Shown here: positions 32,056 to 43,216 of the stretch, one piece after another
Layout: every line of letters begins with the position of its first letter
How positions within the stretch are numbered: the first letter of the stretch is position 1
DNA from: Chionomys nivalis
Taxonomy: Eukaryota; Chordata; Mammalia; Rodentia; Cricetidae
DNA length: 64,000 nt
Assembly: GCF_950005125.1 (NCBI RefSeq)
Contig: NC_080109.1
Span: 43,309,501-43,373,500 of the forward strand
Direction: 5' to 3'
Program-made: the position numbers and the translations under genes
The notes under the pieces: model-generated
Told to the model about the DNA's origin: nothing
Database searches by the model: none
Seen by the model: the letters and a program-made list of their open reading frames with translations, nothing else

Positions 32056-35000
32056 TTGGCTACATCAACAAAAACACAGACAATTGATGGCTCACAACAA
32101 CAAAAGAAGGGAAAAACACACAAATTAACAACACCAACAACTAAAACTAAATTAACAGGAGATAGTAATTACTGGTCATTAATATCCCTTAATATAAATG
32201 GACTCAAATCACCTATAAAAAGACACAGGCTAACAGACTGGATACAAAAACAGAATCAATCCTTCTGCTACATACACACCTCAATCTCTAAGAGAGACTT
32301 TGCCTCAGAGTAAAGGGTTGGGAAAAAATTTCCAATCAAATGGAACTAAGAACCAAGTTTGTGTAGCTAGCCTAAAATCTAACAAAATATACTTCAAAGT
32401 CAAATCAATCATAAGAGACAAAGAATATTATTATATTATCATATTAGTCACGGGAAAAATCCATCAAGAAGAAATTTCAATACTGAACATCTATGCCCCA
32501 AATACAAGAGTACCCTCATATGTTAAAATAAAAACTTTTAAAGCTTAAATCACACATTAAACCTCACACACTAGTAGTGGGAGCCTTCAACACTTCACTC
32601 TCACCACTGGACAGGCCAGTCAGAAAAAAAAATGAACAGAAAAATAAGGGAACTAACAGATGTTATGACTCAAATGGACTTAACAGACATCTATAGTATA
32701 TTCCATCCAAACATAAAAGAATATACCCTCTTCTCAGCACCTCATGGAAACTTCTCAAAAATTGACCACATACTCGGTAACAAAACAAATGTCAAAAAAG
32801 TTGGAATAACCCCATGTATCTTATAAGATCACCAGGGCTTAAAAGTAGAGTTCAACAGCAATAATAATTCCAGAAAGCCCACAGACACATGGAAATTCAG
32901 ACACATGGAAATTCAACAGTGCTCATCTGAGTCATCAATGGGTCAAAAAAAAGAGGGAGAAATAAAAGACTTCCTAAAATTCAATAAAAATGACCACACA
33001 ACATACCCCAATTCATGGGACACAATGAAAGCAGTGTTAAGAGAAAAGTTCATAGCACTAAATGCCTACATAAAAAAAGCTGAAAAAGTCCCACACTAGT
33101 GAATTAATAGAATATTTGAAAACTTTAGAACAAAAAGAAGCAAACTCATCAGAGAGAACTAGACGGCAGGAGAGACGGCAGGAAATAATCAAATTGAGAG
33201 CTGAAATCAACAAAATAGAAACAAAGAAAACAGTACAAAGAATCAATGAGACAAAGAGTTAGTTGTTCAAGAAAATCAACAAAATAGACAAACCTTTCTC
33301 CAAACTAACAAAAAGGCAGATAGAGAATATCCCAATTAACAAAATCAGAAATGGAAAAGGGGACATAACAACAGATGCAGAGGAAATACAGAGAATAATC
33401 ATGTCATATTTCAAAAACCTGAACTCCACAAAATTGGAAAATTTAAAGGAAATGGACAACTTTCTGGATAAATATCACTTAGCAAAATTAAATCAAGACC
33501 AGATAAACAAATTAAACAGACTTACAACTGCTGAAGAAATAGAAACAGTCATCAAAAGTCTCCCAACCAAAACAAGCCCAAGACCAGATGATTTCAGCTC
33601 AGAATTCTACAAAAATTTTAAAGAAGAATTAATACCAATACTCCTCAAATTGTTCCACACAATGGAAACAGAAGGGACATTGCCAAACTTTTTTTATGAG
33701 GCTACAATTACCCTGATACCCAAACCACAGAAAGACATTACTAAGAAAGAGAATTATAGACTAATCTCACTCATGAACATTGATGCAAAAATAGTAAATA
33801 AAATGCTGGCAAATCGAATCCAAGAACGCATCAGAACCATCATCCACCATGATCAAGTAGGCTTCATTCCAGAGATGCAGGAATGGTTCAACATTCAAAA
33901 ATCTGTCAAAGTAATTCACCATATAAACAAACTGAAAAATCAAAACTACATGATCATCTCATTAGATGCTGAAAAGTTTTCGACAAAATACAACATTCGT
34001 TCTTGATAAAGGTCTTGGAGATAGCAGGGACACAAGAAACAAACCTAAACATAATAAAGGCAATATACAGCAAGCCAACAGCCAACATCAAACTAAATGG
34101 AGAGAAACCCACAGTCATCCCACTGAAATCAGGAACAAGACAAGGTTGTCCACTCTCTCCATATCTATTTAATATAGTTTTTGAGGTCCTAGCTAGAGAA
34201 ATAAGGCAACAATGGGAGATCAAGGGGATACAAATCGGATAAGAAGAAATCAAACTCTCACTGTTTGCTGATGACATGATAGTTTACATAAGCAATCCCC
34301 AAAAAAAATCTACCAAGGAACTTCTACAACTCATAAACACTTTCAGTAATGTATCAGGATACAAAATTAACTCAAAAAAATCAGTAGCCCTACTGTATAT
34401 AGGTGATAAATAAGCTGAGAAAGGAATCAGAGAAACATCACCCTTCACAATAGCCACCAATAACATAAATATCTCAGAGTAACTCTAACCAAACTAGTGG
34501 AAGACTTGTTTGATAAGAACCTTAAATCTTTGAAGAAAGAAATTGAAGAAGACACCAGAAATTGGAAGGATCTCCCGTGCTCTTGGATAGGTAGAATTAA
34601 CAAAGTAAAAATGGCAATCTTACCAGAAGCAATCTACAGATTTAATGCAATGCCCATCAAAATCCCAAAAAAATTCTTCATAGACCTCAAAAGAACAGTA
34701 CTCAACTTCATACGTAAAAGCAAAAAACGCAGGATAGCCAAAACAATCCTGTACAATAAAAGAATTTCTGGAGGCATCACAGTCCCTAACTTCAAACTCT
34801 ACTACAGAGCTACAGCACTGAAAACAGCCTGGTATTGGTATAAAAACAGACAGAAGGACCAATGAAACTAAGTTGAAGACCCGGATATTAATCCACACAC
34901 CTTCGAACACCTAATTTTGAAAAAGAAGCAAAAAATATCAAACGGAAAAAAGAAAACATATTTAACAAATGGTGCTGGCATAACTGTATATCAACATGTA

Positions 35001-35819
35001 GATGACTTAAAATAGACCCATATCTCTTACTGTGCACAAAACTCAAGTCCAAATGGATCAAAGACCTCAACATAAAGCCAGCCACACTGAACCTCATAGA
35101 AGAGGAACTGGAAAGTAGACTTGAACTCATTGGCACAGGAGACCACTTCCTAAATATAACCCCAGTAGCACAGACACTGAGAGAAACAATTAATAAATGA
35201 GACATTCTGGAATTGAAAAACTTCTGTAAAGCAAAGGATATAATCAACTAGACAAAATGGAAGCCTACAGAACAGGAAAAGATCTTCACCAACCTCACAT
35301 CAGACAGAGGCCTCATCTCCAAAATATACAAGTAGCTCAAAGAAATTGGTCATCAAACGAACAGATAACCCAATAAAAAAGGGGGGTACAGACCTAATCA
35401 GAGAACTCTCAATAGAGGAATCTAAAATGGCTGAAAGACTCTTAAGAAAATACTCAACATCCTTAGTCATCAGAGAAATACAAATCAAAACAACTCTGAG
35501 ATTCCATCAGTGGAATGACCAAGATAAAAACAATGATGACAACTTTTGCTGGAGAGGTTGTGGGGGAAAGGGAACACTCCTGCATTGCTGGTGGGAGTGC
35601 AAGCTGGTACAGCCCCTTTGGATGTCAGTGTGGTGATGTCTCAGAAAATTTGTAAACAACCTTCCTCAAGACCCAGTAATGCCCGGCGCACGCCTTTAAT
35701 CCCAGCACTTGGGAGGCAGAGGCAGGTGGATCTCTGTGAGTTCGAGACCAGCCTGGTCTACAAGAGCTAGTTCCAGGACAGGCTCCAAAAATCCACAGAG
35801 AAACCCTGTCTCGAAAAAC

Positions 35820-35869
<50 letters not shown>

Positions 35870-36165
35870 CGCAGTAATACCACTTTTGGTTATATATCCA
35901 AATGATGTTCAATCGTGCCACAAGGTCATATGCTCAACTATGTTCATAGTAGCATCGTTTGTCATAGCAAGAACCTGGAAACAACCTAAATGCCCCTTGA
36001 CTGAAGAATGGATAAGGAAAATGTGGTACATTTACACAATGGAGTACTACACAGCAGAGAAAATTAACAACATCTTGCAATTTGCAGGCAAATGAATGGA
36101 GCTAGAAACCATCATTTTGAGTGAGGTAACCCAGAATAGAAAGACAATTATCACATGTACTCACT
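32056..36165 (+). pseudogene. L1-B ORF2 remnant
   Basis: The start region is preserved: M followed by ..LTGDSNYWSLISLNINGLKS.. (32056-32313), the N-terminal endonuclease. EN text continues with ..SIRDKEYYYIIILVTGKIHQ.. and the region near 32632-32826. The RT domain is the longest open part (33263-34006, 247 codons) with ..TLIPKPQKDITKKENYRLIS.. and ..IIHHDQVGFIPEMQEWFNIQ... The catalytic FADD is at 34264-34275, beyond a stop. The C-terminal region is split by a B1 at 35681. Many stops and frameshifts. Confidence 0.9.
35681..35865 (+). mobile_element. Young B1 SINE inside L1-B, with ~47-nt poly(A)
   Basis: Cricetid-type B1 (..ctacaagagctagttccagg..) lacking a few bases at its 5' end. The poly(A) is nearly 50 long and uninterrupted. 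Flanking repeats aagacccagtaat (35668-35680) and aagacgcagtaat (35866-35878) differ at one base. The long pure tail argues for a recent insertion. Confidence 0.96.
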
Positions 36166-36305
36166 CATAAATGGTTTTTAAACATAAAGCAAAGAAAACC
36201 AACCTAAAAATCACAATCCCAGAGAACCTAGACAACAATGAGGACACTGAGAAAGACATACATAGATCTAGTCTACATGAGAAGTAGAAAAAGACAAGAC
36301 CTCCT

Positions 36306-36683
36306 TGTTGTAATAGGAGTGGCAGGCCACTTCCCGCGGCCTGGCTCCCAGCTAGCTTTACCCGAAATAATTACACAGAAACTGTATTCTTTTAAACACT
36401 GTTTGGCCCATTATCTGTAGCCTCTTATTGGATAATTTTTACATCTTGCTTTAACCCATTTTAAATAATGTGTGTAGCACCACGAGGTGGCTTACCAGGG
36501 AAGATCTTAACCTGCATCTGTGTCAGGTGGGAGAATCATGGCGACTTCCTGATTCGGCTTCTTTCTCCCAGCATTCTGTTCTGTCTACTCCACCTACCTA
36601 AGTTTCTGCCCTATTAAAGGGTCAAGGCAGTTTCTTTATTTAACCAATGAAATCAACACAAAACAGGTGTCTCTCCTCCATCA
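36306..36683 (-). mobile_element. ERV2-like solo LTR (family A), 378 bp, in the 3' UTR of L1-B
   Basis: The plus-strand ends are tgttgtaatagg and cctccatca. Exact 6-bp repeats cctcct flank it (36300-36305 and 36684-36689), and removing it plus one repeat restores the L1 3' UTR as read in L1-C (gacaagatctcctgagtaaa). It is a relative of the LTR at 11651. Sense is probably minus. Confidence 0.95.
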
Positions 36684-36788
36684 CCTCCTGAGTAAATTGA
36701 GAGCGTGGGGACCTTGGGAGAAGGTTAGGGGGAAGGGAGAGGCAGGGAGGGGAGCAGAGAAAAATGTAGATCTCAATAAAAATCCATA

Positions 36789-36842
36789 AAACTAAAAATA
36801 AGGAGCTAGAGCTAATGGACCAAGCAGTGTTTTAAATAAAAT
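36789..36842 (+). other. Candidate L1 3'-transduced segment
   Basis: Between the A-rich end of L1-B and its 3' target duplication lie ggagctagagctaatggacc..agcagtgttttaaataaaata. The unique part resembles the sense of the family A LTR (compare the reverse of 11745-11785). That placement is what a 3' transduction, i.e. read-through of L1 RNA into downstream DNA, would leave. Confidence 0.55.
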
Positions 36843-36856
36843 AATTGAAAAGAAGA

Positions 36857-37290
36857 GCAATTTGTATTTGAGTTTTACCTTAAGATTGCAAAAATTCTTT
36901 TCTTATTGCCTAATGGTTGTAATAAATGAAGGAGTTCTAAAATAGGCCTTTGCCACAGCCTTACACATTCATCTCTGGCTGTGTTCTCAGCTAGCTGATA
37001 AGCTTTTTGTGCCCCGTGGAGGTTTATTTCTTTATTTTTTTCTGGGATACAGTTTTCTTCTGGTCTATTAGACTTTGGTGGTCTGTCCCCATCTTTGTGT
37101 GAATGTTGTGGACTCAACACTAAATATATAGATATACATATAATATATATATATATTAGAATACATATATCATACATATATATGATATTTCATGTAATGG
37201 TTTTATGTGCTTATGTTACACTAAATGGATGTTTTTACTTTTTACCTTTTTCTCCCCAACTTGTTTTTAATCATAAAAAATATCAAACAT
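36857..37290. other. Unassigned sequence with an (AT)-rich patch
   Basis: No named repeat or gene. An AT/TATA-rich patch lies at about 37120-37192. Confidence 0.4.
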
Positions 37291-37408
37291 AATGCCAAGT
37301 GTGGTGGCATATGCCATTAATCCCAGCACTCAAGTAAAAAAGGCAGAGGTAAGTATATTTGGGAGTTCAAGGTCAGCCCAATTTACATAGTGAATTCCAA
37401 GCCAACCA
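37291..37408 (+). mobile_element. B1 SINE, 5' part, running into a minisatellite
   Basis: Reads ..atgccaagtgtggtggcata.., ..ttaatcccagcactcaagta.., ..gggagttcaaggtcagccca.., ..gtgaattccaagccaaccag.. and stops where the 43-bp array starts. Confidence 0.8.
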
Positions 37409-38043
37409 GAGTGGGGGCCATCTCAGCATCCATCATAAATCAGACAGGCTGGGGGCCATCTCAGCATCCATCATAAATCAGACAGGCTGGGGGCAATCCC
37501 CTGAGGACAGCATCATTAGATCAGACAGGCTGAAGACCATCCCCTGAGTACAGCATAATTAGATCAGACAGGCTGAGGGCCATCCCCTGAGGACAGCATC
37601 ATTAGATCAGACAGGCTGGGGGCCATACCCTGAGGACAGCATCATTAGATCAGACAGGCTGGGGACCATACCCTGAGGACAGCATCATTAGATCAGATAG
37701 GCTGGATGGGGACCATCCCCTGAGGTCAGCATCATTAGATCAGGCAGGCTGGCTGGGGCTATCCCCTGAACACAGCATCATTAGATCAGGCAGGCTAGGG
37801 GCCATACGCTGAGGACAGCATCATTAGATCAGACAGGCTGGGGGCTATCCCCTGAGGACAGCATCATTAGATCAGACAGGCTGGGGGCTATCCCCTGAGG
37901 ACAGCATCATTAGATCAGACAAGCTGGGGGCTATCCCCTGAGGACAGCATCATTAGATCAGACAGGCTGGGGGCCATACCCTGAGGACAGCATCATTAGA
38001 TCAGACAGGCTGGGGGCTATCCCCTGAGGACAGCATCATTAGA
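37409..38043 (+). repeat. 43-bp minisatellite, about 15-16 copies
   Basis: Unit pattern: aggctgggggccatcccctg then aggacagcatcattagatca then gac, 43 bp. The first two units are shorter (38 bp, ..catctcagcatccatcataa..), and two in the middle carry small insertions. The last several units are nearly identical, as expected for recent expansion at that end. It begins at the point where the B1 right arm should continue. Confidence 0.96.
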
Positions 38044-38214
38044 TATCCAGTCACACCAGCACATCATTTCTCATCAAAGTGTAATGTTACCCCTAAATCT
38101 TCATTTCTCCTTTTCTGAGGGCTCTCAGATTACATCAATTCATGTTTTCTTCCTGTTAACCTGTCTTCTAATAGAAAGTCAGCCATGACTCTCATGATGG
38201 GAAAAAGGACATCT

Positions 38215-39175
38215 ACTGTCCACAGCTGGAATCTTTCAACAAATGGTGCAGAAACAGCAGGATAGTTACATCCAGAGGAGAAAAGCTGGACTCTCATTTG
38301 ACATCATCTGCAGGCAAACTGAAAGTGGATCAGAGACCAATGTGAACGCCAACTCAGAAACCTTTTAGGAAACAGCAGCATTGAGGTAAGTCTCTGTGGC
38401 CTTGGAATGGCATTGGGTCCTCAAATGCGACACGGATAACACAGCCAACAGTGGAAAGGTAAAGTGTACTTATCAAAAAGTACATTTATCAAAATCAGAA
38501 ACTAGTGTTATGAAGGACACCATTTAAAAAGTTAAAACACAAGTCACAAAATAGAGAAAAGTATTTTCAAAGTACAAAAGACATGCATCTAGAATATATA
38601 AAAATACTTGCATAACTCAGTCATTAAGAGGCAAAGCAGTTTTAAAGATGAAAGAATTCTGGGGTGAGTATTTCTCTAAAGAGGGTACCTGATGGTCAAT
38701 AAACAAATGAAAAGATGCCCAACATTAGCAGCCATCAGGAGACTTCATAGAAAACCTCACTGAGATGACCTCAGAGCCCTAGGGCAGCCATCAATGCAAC
38801 ACACAGTCAGAGAGGACACGTGCTGGTGAGACTGTGAGGCCTCATACATGTTGGTGTGAATGAAAACCAGGACAGCCACTTTGAAAACAATCCTATGTCT
38901 CCTGAAAACGTCAAACACAGCGTTAACATGCGACACAGCAGCCCTCCTCCAAGTGTGTATCTAGGGAAAGATACACCTGTGCAGAGAGATGCCCCTGCCA
39001 TTGTTTACAGTGGCTAGCTGGTGTAAACAGCTCTAATGCCATCTGATCCATTAATGAATTAATCTCCATATGTCTGTTCAGTGGAATATGGTTTAGTCAT
39101 AAAGGTGAACAAACAACTTAAGTGATGCTATAACAGGAATGAACATCAAATACATTCTAGTGAAGAATCACCGTG
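38215..39175 (+). mobile_element. Ancient LINE-1 (L1M-type), ORF2 C-terminus and 3' region
   Basis: Characteristic order: ..aacaaatggtgcagaaacag.., ..gcaaactgaaagtggatcag.., ..agacatgcatctagaatata.., ..ggtcaataaacaaatgaaaa.., ..gatgcccaacattagcagcc.., ..tgttcagtggaatatggttt.., ..gtcataaaggtgaacaaaca... No frame is open for long. It is a mammalian-wide old L1. Confidence 0.85.
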
Positions 39176-40395
39176 GGCAGGGCAGGCTTGAGACGGATGC
39201 AAAGCATTTAAAGATCAGTGATGTGGGGAACGCCAGGTCACCAAAGAGTATGGGCAGACTGCCCTACCTACATTAGGAAAGGCAGGGAAATGCCAGGCCA
39301 GCATTCTCAAATGGGTAGACTGCTGTACCTACATTAGGAAAGTGGGGAGCCTTATCAGGGATCTTGTCACCAGCAGGACTGGCAGAGCCCTTGGTCCTAG
39401 CTTTGCTGTCCTCACCTTTAACCTTCTAGGTTTAATAAACCTACCCCCCTTTTCTGTTCCTCCAGCCAGCATTAATAGCATCAGAAGCTGCTTCCTGTAG
39501 ATGTTCTGATCTGTGACAACAGGGTCCCGTTCTTGCAGGCCTCTGCTGCCTGATTGAACTCAGCTCATTCGGACCTTCTGGGGTTTTCACCTTCCTGAAA
39601 AATTGACTGTGGGTGGCCTTTCTCACCTCTGCAAATACCTTCATGGTGACCCCAGAGGAGTGTTGATTGGATAATGACATGTAGACATTCCAGCCTGACA
39701 GTCCAAGCTCCCCTCTAACTTCCCTGGAGACACATCGTATTCACACTAAGAGTGTCTCCCTCAAGTGACCAAGCTTCTCTGTCTTTCTCGGGCCACAAAT
39801 GTCACATCTAGGGTGGGGTAGAGCCTTGCTGGCCTGGCGGGTGGTGAATTGCCTGTTATAGCTTTCTCTGCTGTCTCATTTACCTGCATGTTGTTCCCTG
39901 TTTCCTGGGATCACCTCCCAGACAAGTTGTTTGCTTCCAAGTCTATTATTTGGGTCTGCTCTTGCGAACGTGACAACCTTGACAATAGCATCCTTGCCAG
40001 CTGCCTCCCAAGCCTTTCTGCCCTCCATCAGCTGCTGCGATCACATCGTATAGTAATAATAATATCAACTGATTCCTCTCTGTAAAGTCCCCATAGCTTC
40101 TTGAAAATTAGAATAAAATCCAGACTCTGAAATTGGCCACATCTCCAATGCTGTTTTTCAGTATCTCTTCTTCACTCACGTCAGCCTCCCTGGCTCACAT
40201 TTGCCCTTCTGTCTGTACCACCTCCTGCAGTTTTACCTGCCTGGCTCCTTCTCAGCACCCAAATCTTAGACATACCACTTGCCGGAGGTATTCTCCTTGG
40301 TCACACAAGAGCACAGACGTGTGTCCGAGGAGACACATACTCAGTGCTCCACGCCCAACCACTATCTCACTTCTAGACTTTATGTCCTCTTTAAA
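39176..40395. other. Unassigned; short duplication and possible L2 remnant
   Basis: A ~65-bp duplication is visible (gcagactgccctacctacat near 39253 and gtagactgctgtacctacat near 39316). Sequence at 40180-40395 (..gcctccctggctcacatttg.., ..ccactatctcacttctagac..) vaguely resembles a LINE-2 3' end. Neither is secure. Confidence 0.3.
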
Positions 40396-40397
40396 CT

Positions 40398-40500
40398 AGT
40401 AACCTCAACTTTTTGGTTTTGAAATGGTATCTTTGTTATGTCACCCAGGACGATCTTGATCCGGGCTCAACTGACCATCCTGACTCTGCCTCCCAAGTGA
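40398..40500 (-). mobile_element. 7SL-type SINE fragment (B1-like), antisense
   Basis: Reads ..tgttatgtcacccaggacga.., ..gatcttgatccgggctcaac.., ..ctgactctgcctcccaagtg.., the antisense of a B1/primitive 7SL monomer. Confidence 0.55.
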
Positions 40501-40921
40501 GTGAGACAATAAGTTATACTGTCCCCGCCTTCTGGAAATTGTCTTCTAGCTCTGTTTATCTTCTTTTGCTCTGTGCACAAGGACTGGTCTGTTTTGACCA
40601 TCGCTGACTGTATTCTTAGGTCTCAGAATCGTGGTCGGGATAGCTCAGACCCCTGTTCTATATTTGATCCAGAAGAAGACTGCTAAGATGCACAAAGCTT
40701 AAACCCATGAAAGTCACGGTGGACTTCATACTGGGGTGACTAAGGCGGAGTAAACAGGAATTCACAAGCAGTGAGAGGTGGCAGGCTCAATGACACCAAG
40801 AAATCATGCATTAGATGATCTGAAAGATGAACGGTAGGAGATGAATGAAAAAGCTTTGTGTTTCAAGTGGGATTTATAGATGACCAAGGATGAAAAAATA
40901 AAATATAAATTTTTGAGTTGA
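40501..40921. other. Unassigned non-coding sequence
   Basis: No repeat or gene is recognised. Confidence 0.4.
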
Positions 40922-40978
40922 AACTGTGATTCAATGATAGAGCACTTGACTAGCGTGCTGCACAAAAATGGAAGAGGG
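40922..40978 (+). mobile_element. ID element fragment
   Basis: Reads gtgattcaatgatagagcac.., ..ttgactagcgtgctgcacaa, the ID 5' half. Confidence 0.6.
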
Positions 40979-41027
40979 AGGGAAGGAAGGAGAAAAAGAG
41001 GGATGGCGAGAGAGAGGGAGGGAGAGG
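40978..41027. repeat. Purine-rich (GGGA/GGAA) tract
   Basis: Low-complexity purine run directly behind the ID fragment, probably grown from its A-rich tail. Confidence 0.85.
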
Positions 41028-41036
41028 ACAGAATGC

Positions 41037-41430
41037 TGTGCTTTGGTTCCTGTTGCTTTGATAAAACACTGACAAAAACCAGCTTGAAGAAGAAAGAATT
41101 AACTGGCTTTAAGATTACAGTCCATCATCGAGGGAAGCCAAGCCAGGAACTTCCTCAAGGAAGAACCTGAGCATAGGAATTGAAACAGAGACCATGAAGG
41201 AATGCTTCTTACCCAATTACTTTACTTCCTGTCAGTTACCTTTGTTCTACAGCTCTGGCCTCCCTGCCCAGCTATGTCACTGCTCACAGTGGGATGGGCC
41301 CTCCCACACCAATCATCATTAGTCAAGAAACGGCCCCCACAGACTAGACTACAGGCCAATCCCTTCACTGAAATTCTCTTTCCTGCTGTGTCAAGTTGGC
41401 AGCCAAGATTAGCCATCACACAGAGAGAAA
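41037..41430 (-). mobile_element. Rodent MaLR-type LTR-like repeat, antisense, uninterrupted
   Basis: Begins ctttggttcctgttgctttg.., contains ..acagtccatcatcgagggaa.., ..cagtgggatgggccctccca.., and ends ..gtgtcaagttggcagccaag.. . It is the reference for the split copy at 28364-29743. Confidence 0.75.
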
Positions 41431-41439
41431 CTTAGCCGT

Positions 41440-41720
41440 TAGATATTCTTTTATTCAATGTTTGAAAATTTCATATGTGTACAGGATGTACCTTGATCTT
41501 GTCAATCCTCCCTCCTCCTGCCAGTTTGCTCCAGGATCCACAATCACATCTCCCTTCCTAGTAGTTTTTTCTTTCATAATTATTTATTTTTAACTTGCTG
41601 TGCATATGTACCTGGATGTGGTGTCATTCACTGGGGCATGGAATTTCGAGCTCCCTCCAGGTCGAACTCTTTGTGTTGTTGAGTCCAATGGTAATTCAGT
41701 AACAATGGTCATTGTTATTC
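41440..41720. mobile_element. Degraded rodent repeat, possibly L1 (Lx) 3' UTR-like
   Basis: The series ..gaaaatttcatatgtgtaca.., ..ccaggatccacaatcacatc.., ..tggatgtggtgtcattcact.., ..ggggcatggaatttcgagct.. resembles a repeat I have seen widely in rodents but cannot name securely. Confidence 0.4.
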
Positions 41721-41744
41721 GCTAACACACTTTCCTTAGTAGTT

Positions 41745-42300
41745 GATTTTTAGGTGTTAACTTGGCTGGGTTAGGAGGAATCCTGCTAGCTGGTAAAACT
41801 CTATTTCTGAGTGTGTCCGTGAAGGTGGCTATGGAAGAAATGAATGAGCAAACTGACTGAAAGTGACCAGTTCTTATCAGTGTAGGGGTCGGCACCATGC
41901 ATGTCATTAGTGCCTTGCATAAGCAAAGGCTGAGGATCATGGGCCTGAAGCTGTTCCTCTTCATGGTCAACTTAGTGAGATTTACAATCACCCAGGAGAT
42001 GCATCACTCGGCATGCCTATGAGAGGATTTACAGAGATTTAAGTAAGCAGGGGACCAGCCCTGAATGTGGGCTGGGGTCCCAGACTGAATGACAGCAGAG
42101 AGTGAGAGAAGTTGCAGCATTCGCACTCAGCTTCCTGACTGCAGACGGTGGGGCCAGCGGCATCTCGCTCCTGCCACCTCGCCTTCCCGGCATGGTGGGC
42201 CATGTCCTTCTAAACCATGAGCCGAAGTTGCTCTTGTCTGGTAACTTTGGCACACCAGTGAGAAAGCTAACAATACATACCCCTTCCCAGTCCCCTGAGT
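41745..42300 (+). mobile_element. Unassigned interspersed repeat
   Basis: The text ..gtgttaacttggctgggtta.., ..gctggtaaaactctatttct.., ..gagtgtgtccgtgaaggtgg.., ..gaccagccctgaatgtgggc.. is shared in outline with a common mammalian interspersed family (gtcaacttgactgggc type). The family name and exact ends are unknown. Confidence 0.5.
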
Positions 42301-42410
42301 GCACAGGCCTTTGTCTCTAGTGGAATTCTATAACCAGCTTTGGTGTTTCTTTTATCTGCAGATACCAGATGGTGAGACTTTCAGACTTTCAGGAGCGGAA
42401 GAGTCATGTC

Positions 42411-42426
42411 ACATCATCTATCAATC

Positions 42427-42469
<43 letters not shown>

Positions 42470-42628
42470 ATCTATTATCTATCTATTCATCTATCTATCT
42501 ATCCATCTATCTATTTATCTATTCATCTATCTATCTATCATCTATCTATGTTTATCTATCATATTTATCTACCTACTATAATTTAGCTATCTATCATTTA
42601 TTAATTAACTTATCTATCTATCTACTGA
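42411..42628 (+). repeat. (ATCT)n tetranucleotide microsatellite
   Basis: Long atct/ctat runs, interrupted by attc and gttt variants. It is open in all plus frames and gives Tyr/Leu/Ser/Ile repeats, which are not genes. Confidence 0.97.
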
Positions 42629-42636
42629 TGATGGGT

Positions 42637-43118
42637 AATCTTGGTTGTCAATTTGGCTACATCTGGAATCAACTAAAACCCAAATTTGCAGGCTCTCCCG
42701 TGAGGGTTTTTCTTTGTTAGATTATTTGAAGCAGGAAGACCCACCCTAACTCTGGGCAGTGCCTTCTGGTGGCAGCCCACTCACAGGGACACGGAAGAAG
42801 AAAACTTTGCCTTTTTCCTGCTTGCCCTCACTCCTGCTGGCAGCTTCATCTACCTTGATGCTGCAACATCCCTTCACGGATGTCAGAACCAAGATTTTCA
42901 GACTACACTGAAGACTGTCAACTCTGAGAATCCTCTAGCCTCAGATGAGGACTTTGAGGCATCCCGTCTGTGGACTGAGCAACTAACGGATCCCTGGCCT
43001 CTGCAGTGTGAGACATTGCTGCACTAGTAGGGTCACATTCTGCAAACCAGTCTAGTAAATTCCCTGTTTATACATTTCTTCAGTTCTGTTCCTTTAGAAA
43101 AACCTGAGTAATACTCTG
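42637..43118 (+). mobile_element. Unassigned interspersed repeat between two ATCT arrays
   Basis: Begins gatgggtaatcttggttgtc.., contains ..atctggaatcaactaaaacc.., ..gaagcaggaagacccaccct.., ..ggtggcagcccactcacagg.., and ends ..gtctagtaaattccctgttt.. then ..aacctgagtaatac. It has counterparts elsewhere in rodent genomes. An AATAAA-like taaatt sits near its end. Confidence 0.6.
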
Positions 43119-43125
43119 TATAGTA

Positions 43126-43216
43126 TCTATCTATCGGTCTCCTATGAATCTCTATAATATATCTACCATCTATTTATCACCTATCTGTCAATCTAATATC
43201 TATCTATTCATCCACC
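43126..43216 (+). repeat. Degenerate (ATCT)n microsatellite
   Basis: Second, more diverged block of atct/ctat units, continuing the array at 42411. Confidence 0.9.

Larger units (their letters stand above)
30670..36842 (+). mobile_element. LINE-1 copy L1-B, 5'-truncated, with a perfect 14-bp target duplication
   Basis: Exact repeats aattgaaaagaaga flank the element at 30656-30669 and 36843-36856. It starts inside ORF1 (gaccctacagcagcaagact near 30683, aligned with 48537 in L1-C) and ends in a 3' UTR with ..ctcaataaaaatc near 36780, an A-rich tail and a further ~45 bases. Later insertions inside it are an L1 3' end (30872), a B1 (35681) and a solo LTR (36306). The ORFs hold many stops, so it is dead. 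Confidence 0.95.

Noticed and set aside
30670..36842. Reading L1-B as an active autonomous element
   Set aside because: It is 5'-truncated, carries four later insertions or additions, and both ORFs have many stops.
37409..38043. CRISPR-like array (regular 43-bp repeats)
   Set aside because: There are no unique spacers; the whole unit repeats, so it is a minisatellite in a mammalian genome.
42299..42720. Three overlapping plus frames rich in Tyr-Leu-Ser-Ile repeats
   Set aside because: Translation of the (ATCT)n microsatellite in different frames.
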